From Oculatella sp. LEGE 06141 (GTDB lineage Bacteria; Cyanobacteriota; Cyanobacteriia; Elainellales; Elainellaceae), in the NCBI RefSeq assembly GCF_015207605.1, contig NZ_JADEWO010000001.1, positions 124,001-188,000 of the forward strand: a stretch of DNA of 64,000 nt, written 5' to 3'. The position numbers and the translations under genes were made by a program. Of this stretch, positions 1 to 8,310 are shown in pieces. The notes under the pieces are model-generated. The model was not told where the DNA came from. It saw only the letters and a list, made by a program, of their open reading frames with translations, and did no database searches. How positions within the stretch are numbered: the stretch's first letter is position 1; each line of letters begins with the position of its first letter.

Positions 1-132
1 ATTGAGGCTGAAGGTCATTCGCCGTTAATTTCTCTCAGCAGAGACACAATTACTCGCGTTCTTGCAGGCTCTCGTAGCAGAAAGTGGATCGTGAACGAGC
101 CGTCAGAGACCAAACCCTGTCCGCAAGAGTGA
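1..132 (+). CDS. Probable C-terminal end of an unidentified protein (partial)
   Basis: Frame 1 is open from the window edge for 43 codons and ends at TGA (130-132); the other two forward frames close within the first few dozen bases. The residues look protein-like but I do not recognise a family in so short a piece. A 9-bp perfect hairpin (152-160/170-178) follows the stop, which fits the end of a transcription unit. It converges on hemF. An open frame of this length can arise by chance. Confidence 0.35.
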   Translation: MEAEGHSPLISLSRDTITRVLAGSRSRKWIVNEPSETKPCPQE

Positions 133-151
133 AGCAGCCTTATACGGTTTA

Positions 152-178
152 ACCGTGGCAATTGCAACATGCCACGGT
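152..178. terminator. Hairpin between the left-edge ORF and hemF
   Basis: ACCGTGGCA (152-160) pairs perfectly with TGCCACGGT (170-178) around a 9-nt loop. No T-run follows on either strand, so it is only a possible factor-assisted terminator or 3' stabiliser. Confidence 0.35.
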
Positions 179-212
179 CGATATTAAAGGAGCTGTCGCA
201 GCCGTTAAGCCC

Positions 213-270
213 TCAATATTGGGACGACTTTGAAACAGAACTGGCTCAGTCTCCCAAAAGTAGGGAATTG
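213..270 (-). repeat. Degenerate fragment of the family 1 dispersed repeat interior
   Basis: Read on the minus strand this piece contains the phrase CCAGTTCTGTTTCAAAGTC. That resembles the interior of the repeats at 1591-1785 and 50976-51163, which carry the AATTCTGTTTCRAAATCCCC phrase common in cyanobacterial intergenic repeats. Terminal repeats are not recognisable here. Confidence 0.4.
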
Positions 271-317
271 CGCCGCGGCGTTGCCCCTGCAATCAGAATG
301 AACACAGACGTAACCCC

Positions 318-341
318 GCCTCCTAGTTATACCTAGGAGGC
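318..341. other. Hairpin overlapping the hemF stop codon
   Basis: GCCTCCTAG (318-326) and CTAGGAGGC (333-341) form a perfect 9-bp stem with a 6-nt loop. The hemF stop codon, TAG on the minus strand, lies inside the stem. No U-tract follows, so a stabilising 3' hairpin is likelier than an intrinsic terminator. Confidence 0.5.
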
Positions 342-1370
342 ATCTGGCCGCCAATTGACCCAATCTTGCGGTTTGAGAAACACCTCGTACAGCTCTGCCT
401 CGGGAGTTCCGGGTTCTGGCGCGTAGCTGTATTCCCAACGCACCAGTGGCGGTAACGACATCAGAATAGATTCTGTCCGTCCGTTCGTTTGCAGACCAAA
501 GATGGTACCCCGGTCGTAGATTAAGTTGAACTCGACATAGCGCCCACGACGGTAGAGTTGGAAGTCTCGCTGGCGATCGCCATACTCCATGTCCTTCCGG
601 CGCTCGACAATGGGCAAATAGGCTGGCAAAAAAGCTTGTCCACACGACTGCACCAGCCCAAACAGGTCATCCCAGGTACGCGGTTCGACATCCCCGACAG
701 CATTGCTGTAAGCCGCTGCTGCCCCGTTTTCATCAGAACCGTGATAGAGCTTACCCCGGCCATCTTGATAGTCAAAGAACAGCCCGCCCACACCACGAGT
801 TTCCTGACGGTGCTTGAGATAAAAGTACTCGTCACACCAGCGTTTGAATGTAGGGTAATACTCGGAATGATGGCGATCGCACGCCTGCTTCAGCGTCTGA
901 TGAAAATGGGCTGCATCTTCTGCAAACGGATAATAGGGAGTCAGGTCGGCTCCTCCACCAAACCACCACACCGGGCCAGCCTCGAAATAGCGGTAGTTTA
1001 AGTGAACAGTGGGCACATAAGGATTTCGAGGGTGCAACACCATTGAAGTTCCCGTCGCAAAAAATCGATGCCCAGCCGCCTCTGGCCGCTGCACCAAGAT
1101 TGAAGGAGGCAGATCATTCCCCCATACCTCTGAGAAATTGACACCGCCTTGCTCAAACACGCCTCCCGACTTAAGCACCCGTGACCGACCACCCCCGCCT
1201 TCATCACGCACCCAACTGTCTTCCTGAAACGTTGCTTGACCATCCAGTTGTTCTAACGTCTGACAGATCTGGTCTTGCAGACTCTTCATGAACTGACGAA
1301 CCCGCTCCCGTGAATCAGCAGGGGGAAGGGCACTTGAAGACGCGATGGTAGGGGTTGAAAAATTTGTCAT
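333..1370 (-). CDS. hemF: Coproporphyrinogen III oxidase, aerobic (HemF)
   Basis: HemF oxidatively decarboxylates coproporphyrinogen III to protoporphyrinogen IX, using O2, in heme and chlorophyll synthesis. The 345-residue product carries the family signature around residues 125-148 ([20 protein letters not shown]) and the conserved [18 protein letters not shown] block near the C-terminus. The frame is open upstream to 1499, but those residues are not family-like. The ATG at 1370 (MTNFSTPT) gives a normal length. Monocistronic, with an intergenic region carrying a repeat upstream. The identification is secure; the exact start is less so. Confidence 0.95.
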   Translation of the reverse strand: MTNFSTPTIASSSALPPADSRERVRQFMKSLQDQICQTLEQLDGQATFQEDSWVRDEGGGGRSRVLKSGGVFEQGGVNFSEVWGNDLPPSILVQRPEAAGHRFFATGTSMVLHPRNPYVPTVHLNYRYFEAGPVWWFGGGADLTPYYPFAEDAAHFHQTLKQACDRHHSEYYPTFKRWCDEYFYLKHRQETRGVGGLFFDYQDGRGKLYHGSDENGAAAAYSNAVGDVEPRTWDDLFGLVQSCGQAFLPAYLPIVERRKDMEYGDRQRDFQLYRRGRYVEFNLIYDRGTIFGLQTNGRTESILMSLPPLVRWEYSYAPEPGTPEAELYEVFLKPQDWVNWRPDAS

Positions 1371-1590
1371 GGTCGTTTCTAAAAAGTCAATACTGAACCG
1401 TCTGGGATACTGGGTTGAGGTTTGATCTAGCCTGTCCTGAGATGAACTTAGCAAGGAATGGGCAACACAAGTGTGAAGAACCCTAAAGAATGCTTTCAAA
1501 TTGAAAGTTCATCGTTATCGATGCAACATCTATGCAACAGTTGTTTACCCTGATTCTGTCCTCAAAGTGACTTAGACTACAATGAGAAGC

Positions 1591-1785
1591 TTAGAGGTTA
1601 TTTGGAACGTAGCAAAGGAGCGGCATTTGCTCACCAGATCTCCCAACCTGGAGAACTTTCAGCTCAGTTCTGTTTCAAAATCCCCGCTTGGTTGAGCGCT
1701 CAGGTCGAAGCCCAGAATTGGCAGCTTAGCGACTGCGGCAGACCAGAAAAGGGCGGTTCGAGTCACAATCAACACATTTTAGAGA
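1591..1785 (+). repeat. MITE family 1, degenerate copy
   Basis: The left end TTAGAGGTTATTT (1591-1603) and the following AAAGGAGCGGCATTTGCTC parallel the left end of the element at 50976. The interior aligns well by eye with that copy (TTCTGTTTCRAAATCCCCG and GAGCGCTCASGTCGAAGCC phrases). The right terminal repeat is too diverged to place, so the right boundary is approximate. An 85-codon frame across it (1602-1859) is a translated repeat, not a gene. The rest of 1371-1933 shows nothing else I can name. Confidence 0.55.
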
Positions 1786-1874
1786 AAGTTACTTTATTAG
1801 AGAAAAGTAGAAGTAGATATGCAGAGAATGTCAGCCGTTTCAGTCTTCTTCTAACTTAAGGTTTAGCAATAACG

Positions 1875-1919
1875 ATAGCATCTGCTATCTAAGTACGACG
1901 GCAAGAGTACGACGGCAAA
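1875..1919. repeat. Inverted repeat plus 14-bp tandem duplication
   Basis: GATAGCA-TC-TGCTATC (about 1875-1890) is followed at once by two adjacent copies of AGTACGACGGCAAR (1892-1905 and 1906-1919). These directly precede the ribosome-binding site of the gene at 1934. A regulatory role is unproven. Confidence 0.6.
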
Positions 1920-1933
1920 AGAGGAGTGATTTG

Positions 1934-2521
1934 ATGCTGGGCTTTTGGTCTAGATTTGTCCACCGAGACTTGGGCTGGTTTCGTCCACTGGTAGAGACGT
2001 ATCAAGTTATCAGTTCAGCATCTGTTGATGATTTGTGGCGAAAAGTAGTCAACATCGCTGATGTATCCTGGCATCCACTCCTGGCTAGCACTAACGTCCC
2101 TAAGGGGTTGCTGCCAAAGCCAGGGCTAATTTATCGAGCAGTTACTCGGCTGTTTCCGTTTCCAATTCGAATTTTTGTGGAGCGAGTCACCCCTCGAGAA
2201 TTGCTCAGCGTCAGAATTTTGGCTCTCCCTGGGATTGAAGAGCGAGTGACTTATCGAGTCGAATCGACGGTTTGGGGAACGCGTGTATCCTATTCTGTGA
2301 CGCTTAGAGGCTGGTTATCTCCGTTAATTTGGTCGATCATTCGCCCTTATGCCGCCAGAGTGGCAAGCGAACTAGCCAGCGCCGCAGAGCAAGAACGGTC
2401 TGAAATGGGTTCAACGAAACCGAAGACGACGAAACGAAACTCGCACGGATTGTTGGGGGTTGTGCTGATAGCCTTTAGCATCGGCAATAGCATTAGTGGT
2501 TTGATAGTCGTGCCCAGATAA
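1934..2521 (+). CDS. SRPBCC/START-like protein with a C-terminal membrane segment
   Basis: This 195-residue protein opens with a region like the polyketide cyclase/START fold: an ISSASVDDLWRKVVNIADVSWHPLL stretch near the N-terminus, then alternating beta-type segments. These folds bind hydrophobic ligands. A hydrophobic stretch near the end (LLGVVLIAFSIGNSISGLIV) suggests a membrane anchor. The ATG at 1934 is preferred over the in-frame TTG at 1931 because GAGGAG (1921-1926) is better spaced for it. No specific function is assigned, and the fold call is by pattern only. Confidence 0.7.
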   Translation: MLGFWSRFVHRDLGWFRPLVETYQVISSASVDDLWRKVVNIADVSWHPLLASTNVPKGLLPKPGLIYRAVTRLFPFPIRIFVERVTPRELLSVRILALPGIEERVTYRVESTVWGTRVSYSVTLRGWLSPLIWSIIRPYAARVASELASAAEQERSEMGSTKPKTTKRNSHGLLGVVLIAFSIGNSISGLIVVPR

Positions 2522-2634
2522 TCCTTCCCTGGAGAGTTTTCAAATCGTTACGGCTGTTGACGAACGGTTAAGATCAAAATAGCGGTTAATACCTAGCATT
2601 TCCCCAAGTTGTGATGGCTGGGATTGGAGAACAC

Positions 2635-3705
2635 ATGGCTAAAAATCTGGAAACCAGCACTGTCCTAGAGGTGTTGCGACCTGTGCAAGATCCCGAACTT
2701 CAAAAGAGTTTGGTGGAACTGAACATGATTCGCGATGTCAAGATTGATGACGGCGATGTCAGGTTTACGTTGGTGCTAACCACACCAGCCTGTCCCTTAC
2801 GCGAGTTCATTGTTGAAGAATGCCAACAGGTGGTTAAAACCATCCCTGGCGTGAAGACAGTATCGGTCGAGGTAACCGCCGAAACGCCTCAGCAAAAAGC
2901 GTTGCCCGATCGCACAGGCATTGCTGGTGTGAAAAATATTTTGGCTGTTTCCAGTGGGAAGGGGGGCGTGGGTAAAAGCACGATCGCCGTTAATGTTGCC
3001 GTAGCCCTGGCACAATCGGGAGCCAAAGTGGGACTCATTGATGCCGATATTTATGGCCCCAACACACCCACAATGTTGGGTTTGGCAGATGCTAAAGTAA
3101 CCGTGCAGAAAGGAGCCAACGGCGATGTGTTGGAACCCGCATTCAACTATGGAGTTAAGCTCGTGTCGATGGGTTTTCTGATTGACCCCGACCAGCCCGT
3201 GATTTGGCGAGGGCCAATGCTAAACGGCATCATTCGCCAGTTTCTGTATCAAGCAAACTGGGGCGAGTTAGATTACCTGATTGTAGATATGCCCCCCGGC
3301 ACCGGAGATGCCCAACTAACGCTGGCGCAGGCCGTTCCAATGGCGGGAGCCGTGATTGTGACTACACCGCAAACAGTGGCGCTGCAAGATGCTCGACGGG
3401 GACTGCGAATGTTCCAGCAGATGCAAGTGCCCGTGCTGGGGATTGTCGAGAATATGAGCTATTTCATTCCGCCGGATAGACCCGATCAGCAGTACGACAT
3501 TTTTGGGTCCGGTGGTGGTGAAAGAACCTCCAAGGAGTTGGGGTTACCGCTGCTGGGCTGTGTACCGCTCGAAATTTCATTACGACAAGGGGGCGATCGC
3601 GGCATCCCGATGGTGATTGATGACCCTGATTCCGCTTCGGCAAAAGCGCTAACGGCGATCGCCAAACAAATTGCCGCTAGAGTATCTGTAGCAGCTCTGG
3701 CATAA
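2635..3705 (+). CDS. mrp: Mrp/ApbC-type P-loop NTPase, iron-sulfur carrier
   Basis: Members of this family carry Fe-S clusters to apoproteins. The 356-residue product has an N-terminal FeS-assembly (DUF59/MIP18) domain (about 5-85) with the LTTPACPLRE motif. A ParA-like NTPase domain follows with a deviant Walker A SGKGGVGKST at 107-116 and IDADIYGPNTP. The canonical CPxC of many Mrp proteins after ENMSYF is replaced by IPPDRPDQ, so that cluster-binding pair is absent; as I recall this is common in cyanobacteria. The ATG at 2635 is chosen for its GGAG element; in-frame starts exist at 2611 and 2614. Confidence 0.92.
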   Translation: MAKNLETSTVLEVLRPVQDPELQKSLVELNMIRDVKIDDGDVRFTLVLTTPACPLREFIVEECQQVVKTIPGVKTVSVEVTAETPQQKALPDRTGIAGVKNILAVSSGKGGVGKSTIAVNVAVALAQSGAKVGLIDADIYGPNTPTMLGLADAKVTVQKGANGDVLEPAFNYGVKLVSMGFLIDPDQPVIWRGPMLNGIIRQFLYQANWGELDYLIVDMPPGTGDAQLTLAQAVPMAGAVIVTTPQTVALQDARRGLRMFQQMQVPVLGIVENMSYFIPPDRPDQQYDIFGSGGGERTSKELGLPLLGCVPLEISLRQGGDRGIPMVIDDPDSASAKALTAIAKQIAARVSVAALA

Positions 3706-3765
3706 ACCTTTGACTGACTCTACCTTAATTGGTCGTTCCATTGTCTCTCCTACTGGCTCCTGTGT

Positions 3766-5019
3766 ATGTTGCAACGCTCCTTTGGTCGCATTAGCTGGAA
3801 GTCCCTCTTTCAACCCTGGCAAGAAGTAGATTGGCTGCTGCTGCTGTTAGCCATTGGCTTAACGGCTGTGGGAGGAGTTGCTATTCGCAGTGCTGAACTG
3901 CATTTGGGGTTAACCGACTGGCGACTGCACTGGATTACGGGTGGGGCAGGGCTGGTGTTAGCAATGGCGATCGCCCGCTGGCGCTACGAAATCCTAATTC
4001 AGTGGCAGTGGATTATCTACGGCCTGACCAACGTGGTACTGCTCTCAGTTATTTTCTTAGGAACAACGGCCAACGGTGCCCAGAGCTGGATTACCCTGGG
4101 GGATTTCAACGTTCAGCCCTCTGAATTTGCCAAAGTAGGGGTCATTATTACACTGGCAGCATCGTTACAGGAGCGTGCCGCTGCTACCATTCCAAGCGTG
4201 ATTCGAACGATCGCCATTACCGCCGTTCCCTGGACGTTAATCATGCTCCAACCCGATTTGGGTACCTCCCTCGTCTTTGGAGCCATTACCCTGGGGATGC
4301 TGTACTGGAGCAACACCAATCCGGGTTGGCTGGTTCTCTTACTGTCGCCGTTGGTATCTGCCATTCTGTTTGGTGTCTTTCTACCGGGTTGGTTTGCCTG
4401 GGCAGCATTGATGATTGTCATTGCCTGGCGCACGCTGCCGTGGAGTTGGTATGGGGCACTGGGAGTCGCTACGGTTAACCTGATCTCAGGCGGCTTAGGA
4501 CGGGTCATGTGGGGATTGCTGCAAGACTACCAGAAGGATCGGTTGACCTTATTTCTCAACCCCGATCAAGACCCCTTGGGTGGGGGTTATCACCTGATCC
4601 AGTCTCGAATTGCGATTGGGGCAGGTCAGCTTTTAGGGCGAGGATTGAATCAAGGAACCCAAACCCAACTCAATTTCATTCCAGAGCAGCACACTGACTT
4701 TATTTTTTCGGCAGTAGGTGAAGAATTTGGCTTCGTTGGCTGTTTAGTGGTGCTGGTGCTGTTTTGGCTAGTCTGTCTGCGATTGGTGATTATTGCCCAA
4801 AACGCCAAAGATAATTTTGGTTCCTTGCTGGCGATCGGCGTTTTGTCGATGATTGTCTTTCAGGTTCTCGTCAATATTGGCATGACAATTGGTCTGGCTC
4901 CCATTACGGGCATTCCGTTACCCTGGCTGAGCTATGGGCGATCGGCGCTTCTCACTAACTTCATTGCCCTTGGGTTAGCCGAATCGGTTAATAATCATCG
5001 CCATCGCCTCCGCTTTTAA
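3766..5019 (+). CDS. rodA: Rod-shape-determining SEDS protein RodA
   Basis: SEDS glycosyltransferases polymerise lipid II into glycan strands in the inner membrane. This 417-residue polytopic protein has the hallmark QPDLGTS, the QHTDFIFSAVGEEFGF loop, and the C-terminal GIPLPWLSYGRSALL segment. The last differs from the FtsW-type LPFPLFSYGGSSMI seen at 62212-63387, which supports RodA here. It lies 60 bp after mrp on the same strand and may be cotranscribed. Confidence 0.93.
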   Translation: MLQRSFGRISWKSLFQPWQEVDWLLLLLAIGLTAVGGVAIRSAELHLGLTDWRLHWITGGAGLVLAMAIARWRYEILIQWQWIIYGLTNVVLLSVIFLGTTANGAQSWITLGDFNVQPSEFAKVGVIITLAASLQERAAATIPSVIRTIAITAVPWTLIMLQPDLGTSLVFGAITLGMLYWSNTNPGWLVLLLSPLVSAILFGVFLPGWFAWAALMIVIAWRTLPWSWYGALGVATVNLISGGLGRVMWGLLQDYQKDRLTLFLNPDQDPLGGGYHLIQSRIAIGAGQLLGRGLNQGTQTQLNFIPEQHTDFIFSAVGEEFGFVGCLVVLVLFWLVCLRLVIIAQNAKDNFGSLLAIGVLSMIVFQVLVNIGMTIGLAPITGIPLPWLSYGRSALLTNFIALGLAESVNNHRHRLRF

Positions 5020-5125
5020 CCCAATCTCCAGGCCGCGAATTTAAGCCGCTATTTGTTGATCGCGATTTAATGGGGATGCTCTAAGCTAAATTGAAAGACG
5101 ACTGTTGTTACTTTTCTCTAACACT

Positions 5126-5320
5126 ATGATTCTGCCAGGTTCAGCCGTTCGCGTCAAAAATGAGAACGATACTTACTACGCCTTCCAGGGGTTAGTGCAA
5201 CGGGTTAGTGATGGTAAAGCTGCCGTGCTGTTTGAAGGCGGCAACTGGGACAAGCTGGTGACGTTTAATTTGTCAGAGCTAGAGCTAGTGGATGCGAAGG
5301 CCGGACGGGTCAAAAAGTAG
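5126..5320 (+). CDS. ndhS: NAD(P)H-quinone oxidoreductase subunit NdhS
   Basis: A 64-residue SH3-like protein with the family opening [20 protein letters not shown] and a [20 protein letters not shown] block. NdhS sits at the ferredoxin-binding site of cyanobacterial and chloroplast NDH-1 and supports ferredoxin-dependent cyclic electron flow. The ATG at 5126 matches known starts; the frame is open further upstream. Another subunit, ndhO, lies at 22495-22713. Confidence 0.92.
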   Translation: MILPGSAVRVKNENDTYYAFQGLVQRVSDGKAAVLFEGGNWDKLVTFNLSELELVDAKAGRVKK

Positions 5321-5356
5321 CGTATTGCCTGACTTAGTTCACTCTTTAAAGACAAC

Positions 5357-6022
5357 ATGCGCTTACCTTTGCCGCAATTTGGCACGCAAAATCGCCCTCC
5401 CAACTACATTGCCGAGGTGATTGAAACGTCTACGACCGAGTTTTTGGCGCAGTGTCTAGAACCCGACGACCTCAATTTTGCCGTGATGCCCCCATTTGGC
5501 AGTTGGGTTAAAGCGGCAGATGAGGAATCGGGAAACCAGATCTATGCCGTGGTATATCACGCCACGACTAGCCCCATTGACTCGGTTCATCGGGCACGGG
5601 CGCTGGGGCTATCGCTCCACGATCTGCGGGAACAGCAGCCACAAATTTTTGCGATGCTGAAGACCGAATTTCGAGCGGCGATCGTCGGTTTCCAGCCGCG
5701 TCAGTCCACGACAAACGGTTCTAGCCGCCTCACTACCGTTTATCAGCATCTTCCTCCACGTCCGCCTCAAATTCATCAGGCCGTTTACTACTGCGCTCCA
5801 GCCGAAGTCATTCACTTCAGCGAACAGCTCGATTTTTTGCGAACGCTGTTACAGGTGAACGGTGCCCCCATCGATAGCCTGGTCGCCGCTGCCATTCGAG
5901 AGATTTACCAACTTCGGAAAGCCGATCGCGCCTGGTTAGTAGCAGCAGGGCGATCGCTTAGCGTGCTATTGAAAGATGACTACGATCGCCTCCGCATGGT
6001 CTTAAGTCAGATCCATCTTTAG
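5357..6022 (+). CDS. Conserved cyanobacterial protein, HAS-barrel-like N-terminus
   Basis: The 221-residue protein begins with a stretch resembling the HAS barrel found in HerA-type ATPases and ATP synthase: IAEVIETSTTEFLAQCLE, PPFGSWVKA, IYAVVYHATTSPID. The C-terminal half (about 130-221) is helical, with LDFLRTLLQVNGAPIDSLVAAAIREIYQLR. No ATPase domain is present, so it is not HerA itself. It lies 36 bp after ndhS on the same strand. The domain call is by pattern and the function is unknown. Confidence 0.8.
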   Translation: MRLPLPQFGTQNRPPNYIAEVIETSTTEFLAQCLEPDDLNFAVMPPFGSWVKAADEESGNQIYAVVYHATTSPIDSVHRARALGLSLHDLREQQPQIFAMLKTEFRAAIVGFQPRQSTTNGSSRLTTVYQHLPPRPPQIHQAVYYCAPAEVIHFSEQLDFLRTLLQVNGAPIDSLVAAAIREIYQLRKADRAWLVAAGRSLSVLLKDDYDRLRMVLSQIHL

Positions 6023-6176
6023 ATATCTTTTTAAGCTGGCGGCTTGCAAACCCCGTAGATTTGATCTAAAGCTTTGTAAGCAACACTCATGCTTTTGAAA
6101 TTCTCTACGTTCAAAGCCTGAGATCCTTTCGCTCAATGTTGGTGGCATCTGCCGTTTTTAGCCCTTCACAAACTAT

Positions 6177-8297
6177 ATGCACATCGAACCGATTGTCTCC
6201 TTTGCGATTCTGCTGGCAGTCATTCTAATCGTCCCGCTTTGCTTTGAACGACTAAGATTACCTGGATTGTTGGGTCTATTACTAGCAGGGGTTGCGTTAG
6301 GGCCAAACGGTCTAAACGTGTTTGAGACCGAGAGCGAAACCATTCGGCTCCTATCCGATATTGGCCTGGTCTATCTGCTGTTTATGTCTGGTCTAGAAAT
6401 TGACATTGAACAGTTTCAGGCCACCAAACACCGTTCCGCAAGTTTCGGTTTCTTCACCTTTATTGTTCCGTTGATAACTGGAACTATAGTTGGGCGGCTT
6501 TTTGGATTTGACTGGAATGCTTCAATCCTGATCGGTTCCCTATTCGCCTCCCATACGCTCCTGGCTTATCCGATTGTCAGCCGCTTGGGAGTGGTCAACA
6601 ACGAGGCGGTTTTAATTACAATCGGCGCAACAATTTTCACAGACATTGGAGCACTGTTGGTGCTTGCCATCTGTATTGGAGTAAATCAGGGAGAATTCAC
6701 CGTGTTCAGCCTGGTCAGGCTGTTACTGTCGCTTATAATTTACTCCGCCATTGTTCTGTTTGGCTTCAACTGGCTCGGTAAAGAATTCTTCCGCCGTTCT
6801 GGAGATGAAGAGGGCAACCAATTTCTGTTCGTCTTGCTGGCTGTGTTTGTTGCTGCCCTGGGAGCTGAGGTTATCGGCATTGAAAAGATTGTGGGTGCCT
6901 TCCTGGCCGGGCTGGCTGTCAATAGCGTCGTGGGAGATGGGCCTGTCAAAGAAAAAGTGCTGTTTGTCGGCAGCGTTCTCTTCGTCCCTGTTTTCTTTAT
7001 TGATTTAGGATTGCTAATTGACGTTCCAGCGTTTATCAGCAGTCTTGGCGCTATTTGGCTAACACTGGCTATCCTGGTGGGCTTAATTAGCAGTAAGTTT
7101 GTAGCGGCTTTATTGGCAAAGTTAGCCTTTCGCTATAGCTGGCGCGAAATGGTGACCATGTGGTCATTGTCGATTCCGCAAGTAGCGGCAACGCTGGCGG
7201 CAACGCTCGTTGGGTATCGAGCCGGAATTTTGTCGGAGGGAGTGCTAAACGGCGTGATTGTTCTCATGCTGGTCACTGCCACCCTTGGCCCGGTGATTAC
7301 GGCTCGTAGTGCAATAGGGTTGACGGTTCCCGAAACCAATATTGTTGAGCCGGAAGAACCGATTCTAGACACTGAAAGCACGGTAGAGAAGCGATCGCTT
7401 TCCATTGTGGTTCCAGTTTATAACCCTCAGACAGAGCGTTATTTGATTGAAATGGCAGCCATGCTGGTGCGCTATGAAACAGGTAAAATTGTCCCCCTCT
7501 CGGTTACTACCGCCCATGCCCACATGGATGCACCGCAATTGCAAGTAGCGCTGGCTAGAAGCACAACACTACTGCAACGAGCTACCGAAATGAGCCAGAG
7601 CTTAGGGGTCAAAGCTGAGCCGCTTTACCGCATTGATGACAGTACCGCTCAGGGGATTAGTCGCGCTAGCCGCGAACAAAATGCTGACCTGATTATCATG
7701 GGGTGGGGAAAGACAACCGGGTTACGCGCTCGCCTGTTTGGAAATGTAATTGATAGCGTACTGTGGGCATCGCACTGTCCGGTTGCGGTTACCCGGTTGC
7801 TCGATCCGCCCGCGAATATCCGCCGAATTTTGGTACCGATCGAAAACTTATCGCAACGGGCGGGTGGCGTCATTCGGTTTGCCGATATTTTAGCCGCGGC
7901 GAGCAACGCCCAGGTCACGCTGCTACACATCTGCGATACGCGCACCACGTCCAACCGAATTGAGTGGATTGAGTCTCAGCTCAAGCTACTGGTTTCGCGG
8001 TACTCCCCAGACAGCAATTCGGAGATTCAGATTGTTAAAGACGACCACATTGCAGGCGCAATCTTGAACGAGGCCAAGTCCTATGACCTGGTGGTGCTGC
8101 GATCGGTGCGGCGACGGATGAGCTTCGGCGAACTCGCCATTAGCGATGTCACGACCGAGGTAGTCAAGCAGCTCAATTGCTCTATTGTCATGCTGGGAGA
8201 ACCGCAGCGGTTTGGCACGTTGCTGCCCAGAACGCGTGATGGTGCGATGCACAATTTTCCAGAGCAAGCCTCTGAACAAGGGGCGATCGTAGAATAG
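6177..8297 (+). CDS. CPA2-type cation:proton antiporter with C-terminal universal-stress domains
   Basis: Residues 1-385 form a polytopic Na+/H+ exchanger domain (LRLPGLLGLLLAGVALGPNG; LLFMSGLEID). The remaining ~300 residues are cytoplasmic and look like tandem UspA domains: ADLIIMGWGKTTG followed by SVLWASHCPVAVTRLLDPPANIRRILVP. Cyanobacteria use such proteins for Na+ and pH homeostasis; the Usp part probably senses nucleotides. The 706-residue length fits the fusion. The ATG at 6177 is clear but has no strong Shine-Dalgarno. Ion specificity cannot be read from sequence. Confidence 0.9.
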   Translation: MHIEPIVSFAILLAVILIVPLCFERLRLPGLLGLLLAGVALGPNGLNVFETESETIRLLSDIGLVYLLFMSGLEIDIEQFQATKHRSASFGFFTFIVPLITGTIVGRLFGFDWNASILIGSLFASHTLLAYPIVSRLGVVNNEAVLITIGATIFTDIGALLVLAICIGVNQGEFTVFSLVRLLLSLIIYSAIVLFGFNWLGKEFFRRSGDEEGNQFLFVLLAVFVAALGAEVIGIEKIVGAFLAGLAVNSVVGDGPVKEKVLFVGSVLFVPVFFIDLGLLIDVPAFISSLGAIWLTLAILVGLISSKFVAALLAKLAFRYSWREMVTMWSLSIPQVAATLAATLVGYRAGILSEGVLNGVIVLMLVTATLGPVITARSAIGLTVPETNIVEPEEPILDTESTVEKRSLSIVVPVYNPQTERYLIEMAAMLVRYETGKIVPLSVTTAHAHMDAPQLQVALARSTTLLQRATEMSQSLGVKAEPLYRIDDSTAQGISRASREQNADLIIMGWGKTTGLRARLFGNVIDSVLWASHCPVAVTRLLDPPANIRRILVPIENLSQRAGGVIRFADILAAASNAQVTLLHICDTRTTSNRIEWIESQLKLLVSRYSPDSNSEIQIVKDDHIAGAILNEAKSYDLVVLRSVRRRMSFGELAISDVTTEVVKQLNCSIVMLGEPQRFGTLLPRTRDGAMHNFPEQASEQGAIVE

Positions 8298-8310
8298 GCA
8301 CCCGTAACGC

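Noticed and set aside
318-341. Hairpin at the hemF end as a standard intrinsic terminator
   Set aside because: The stem contains the stop codon and no T-run follows on the minus strand.
205-645. 146-codon minus-strand frame overlapping the 3' end of hemF
   Set aside because: Different frame from HemF, biased toward Arg and Ala; a shadow of the real gene.
1602-1859. 85-codon plus-strand frame
   Set aside because: It is a reading frame through the dispersed repeat at 1591-1785, lacks a ribosome-binding site and is not protein-like.
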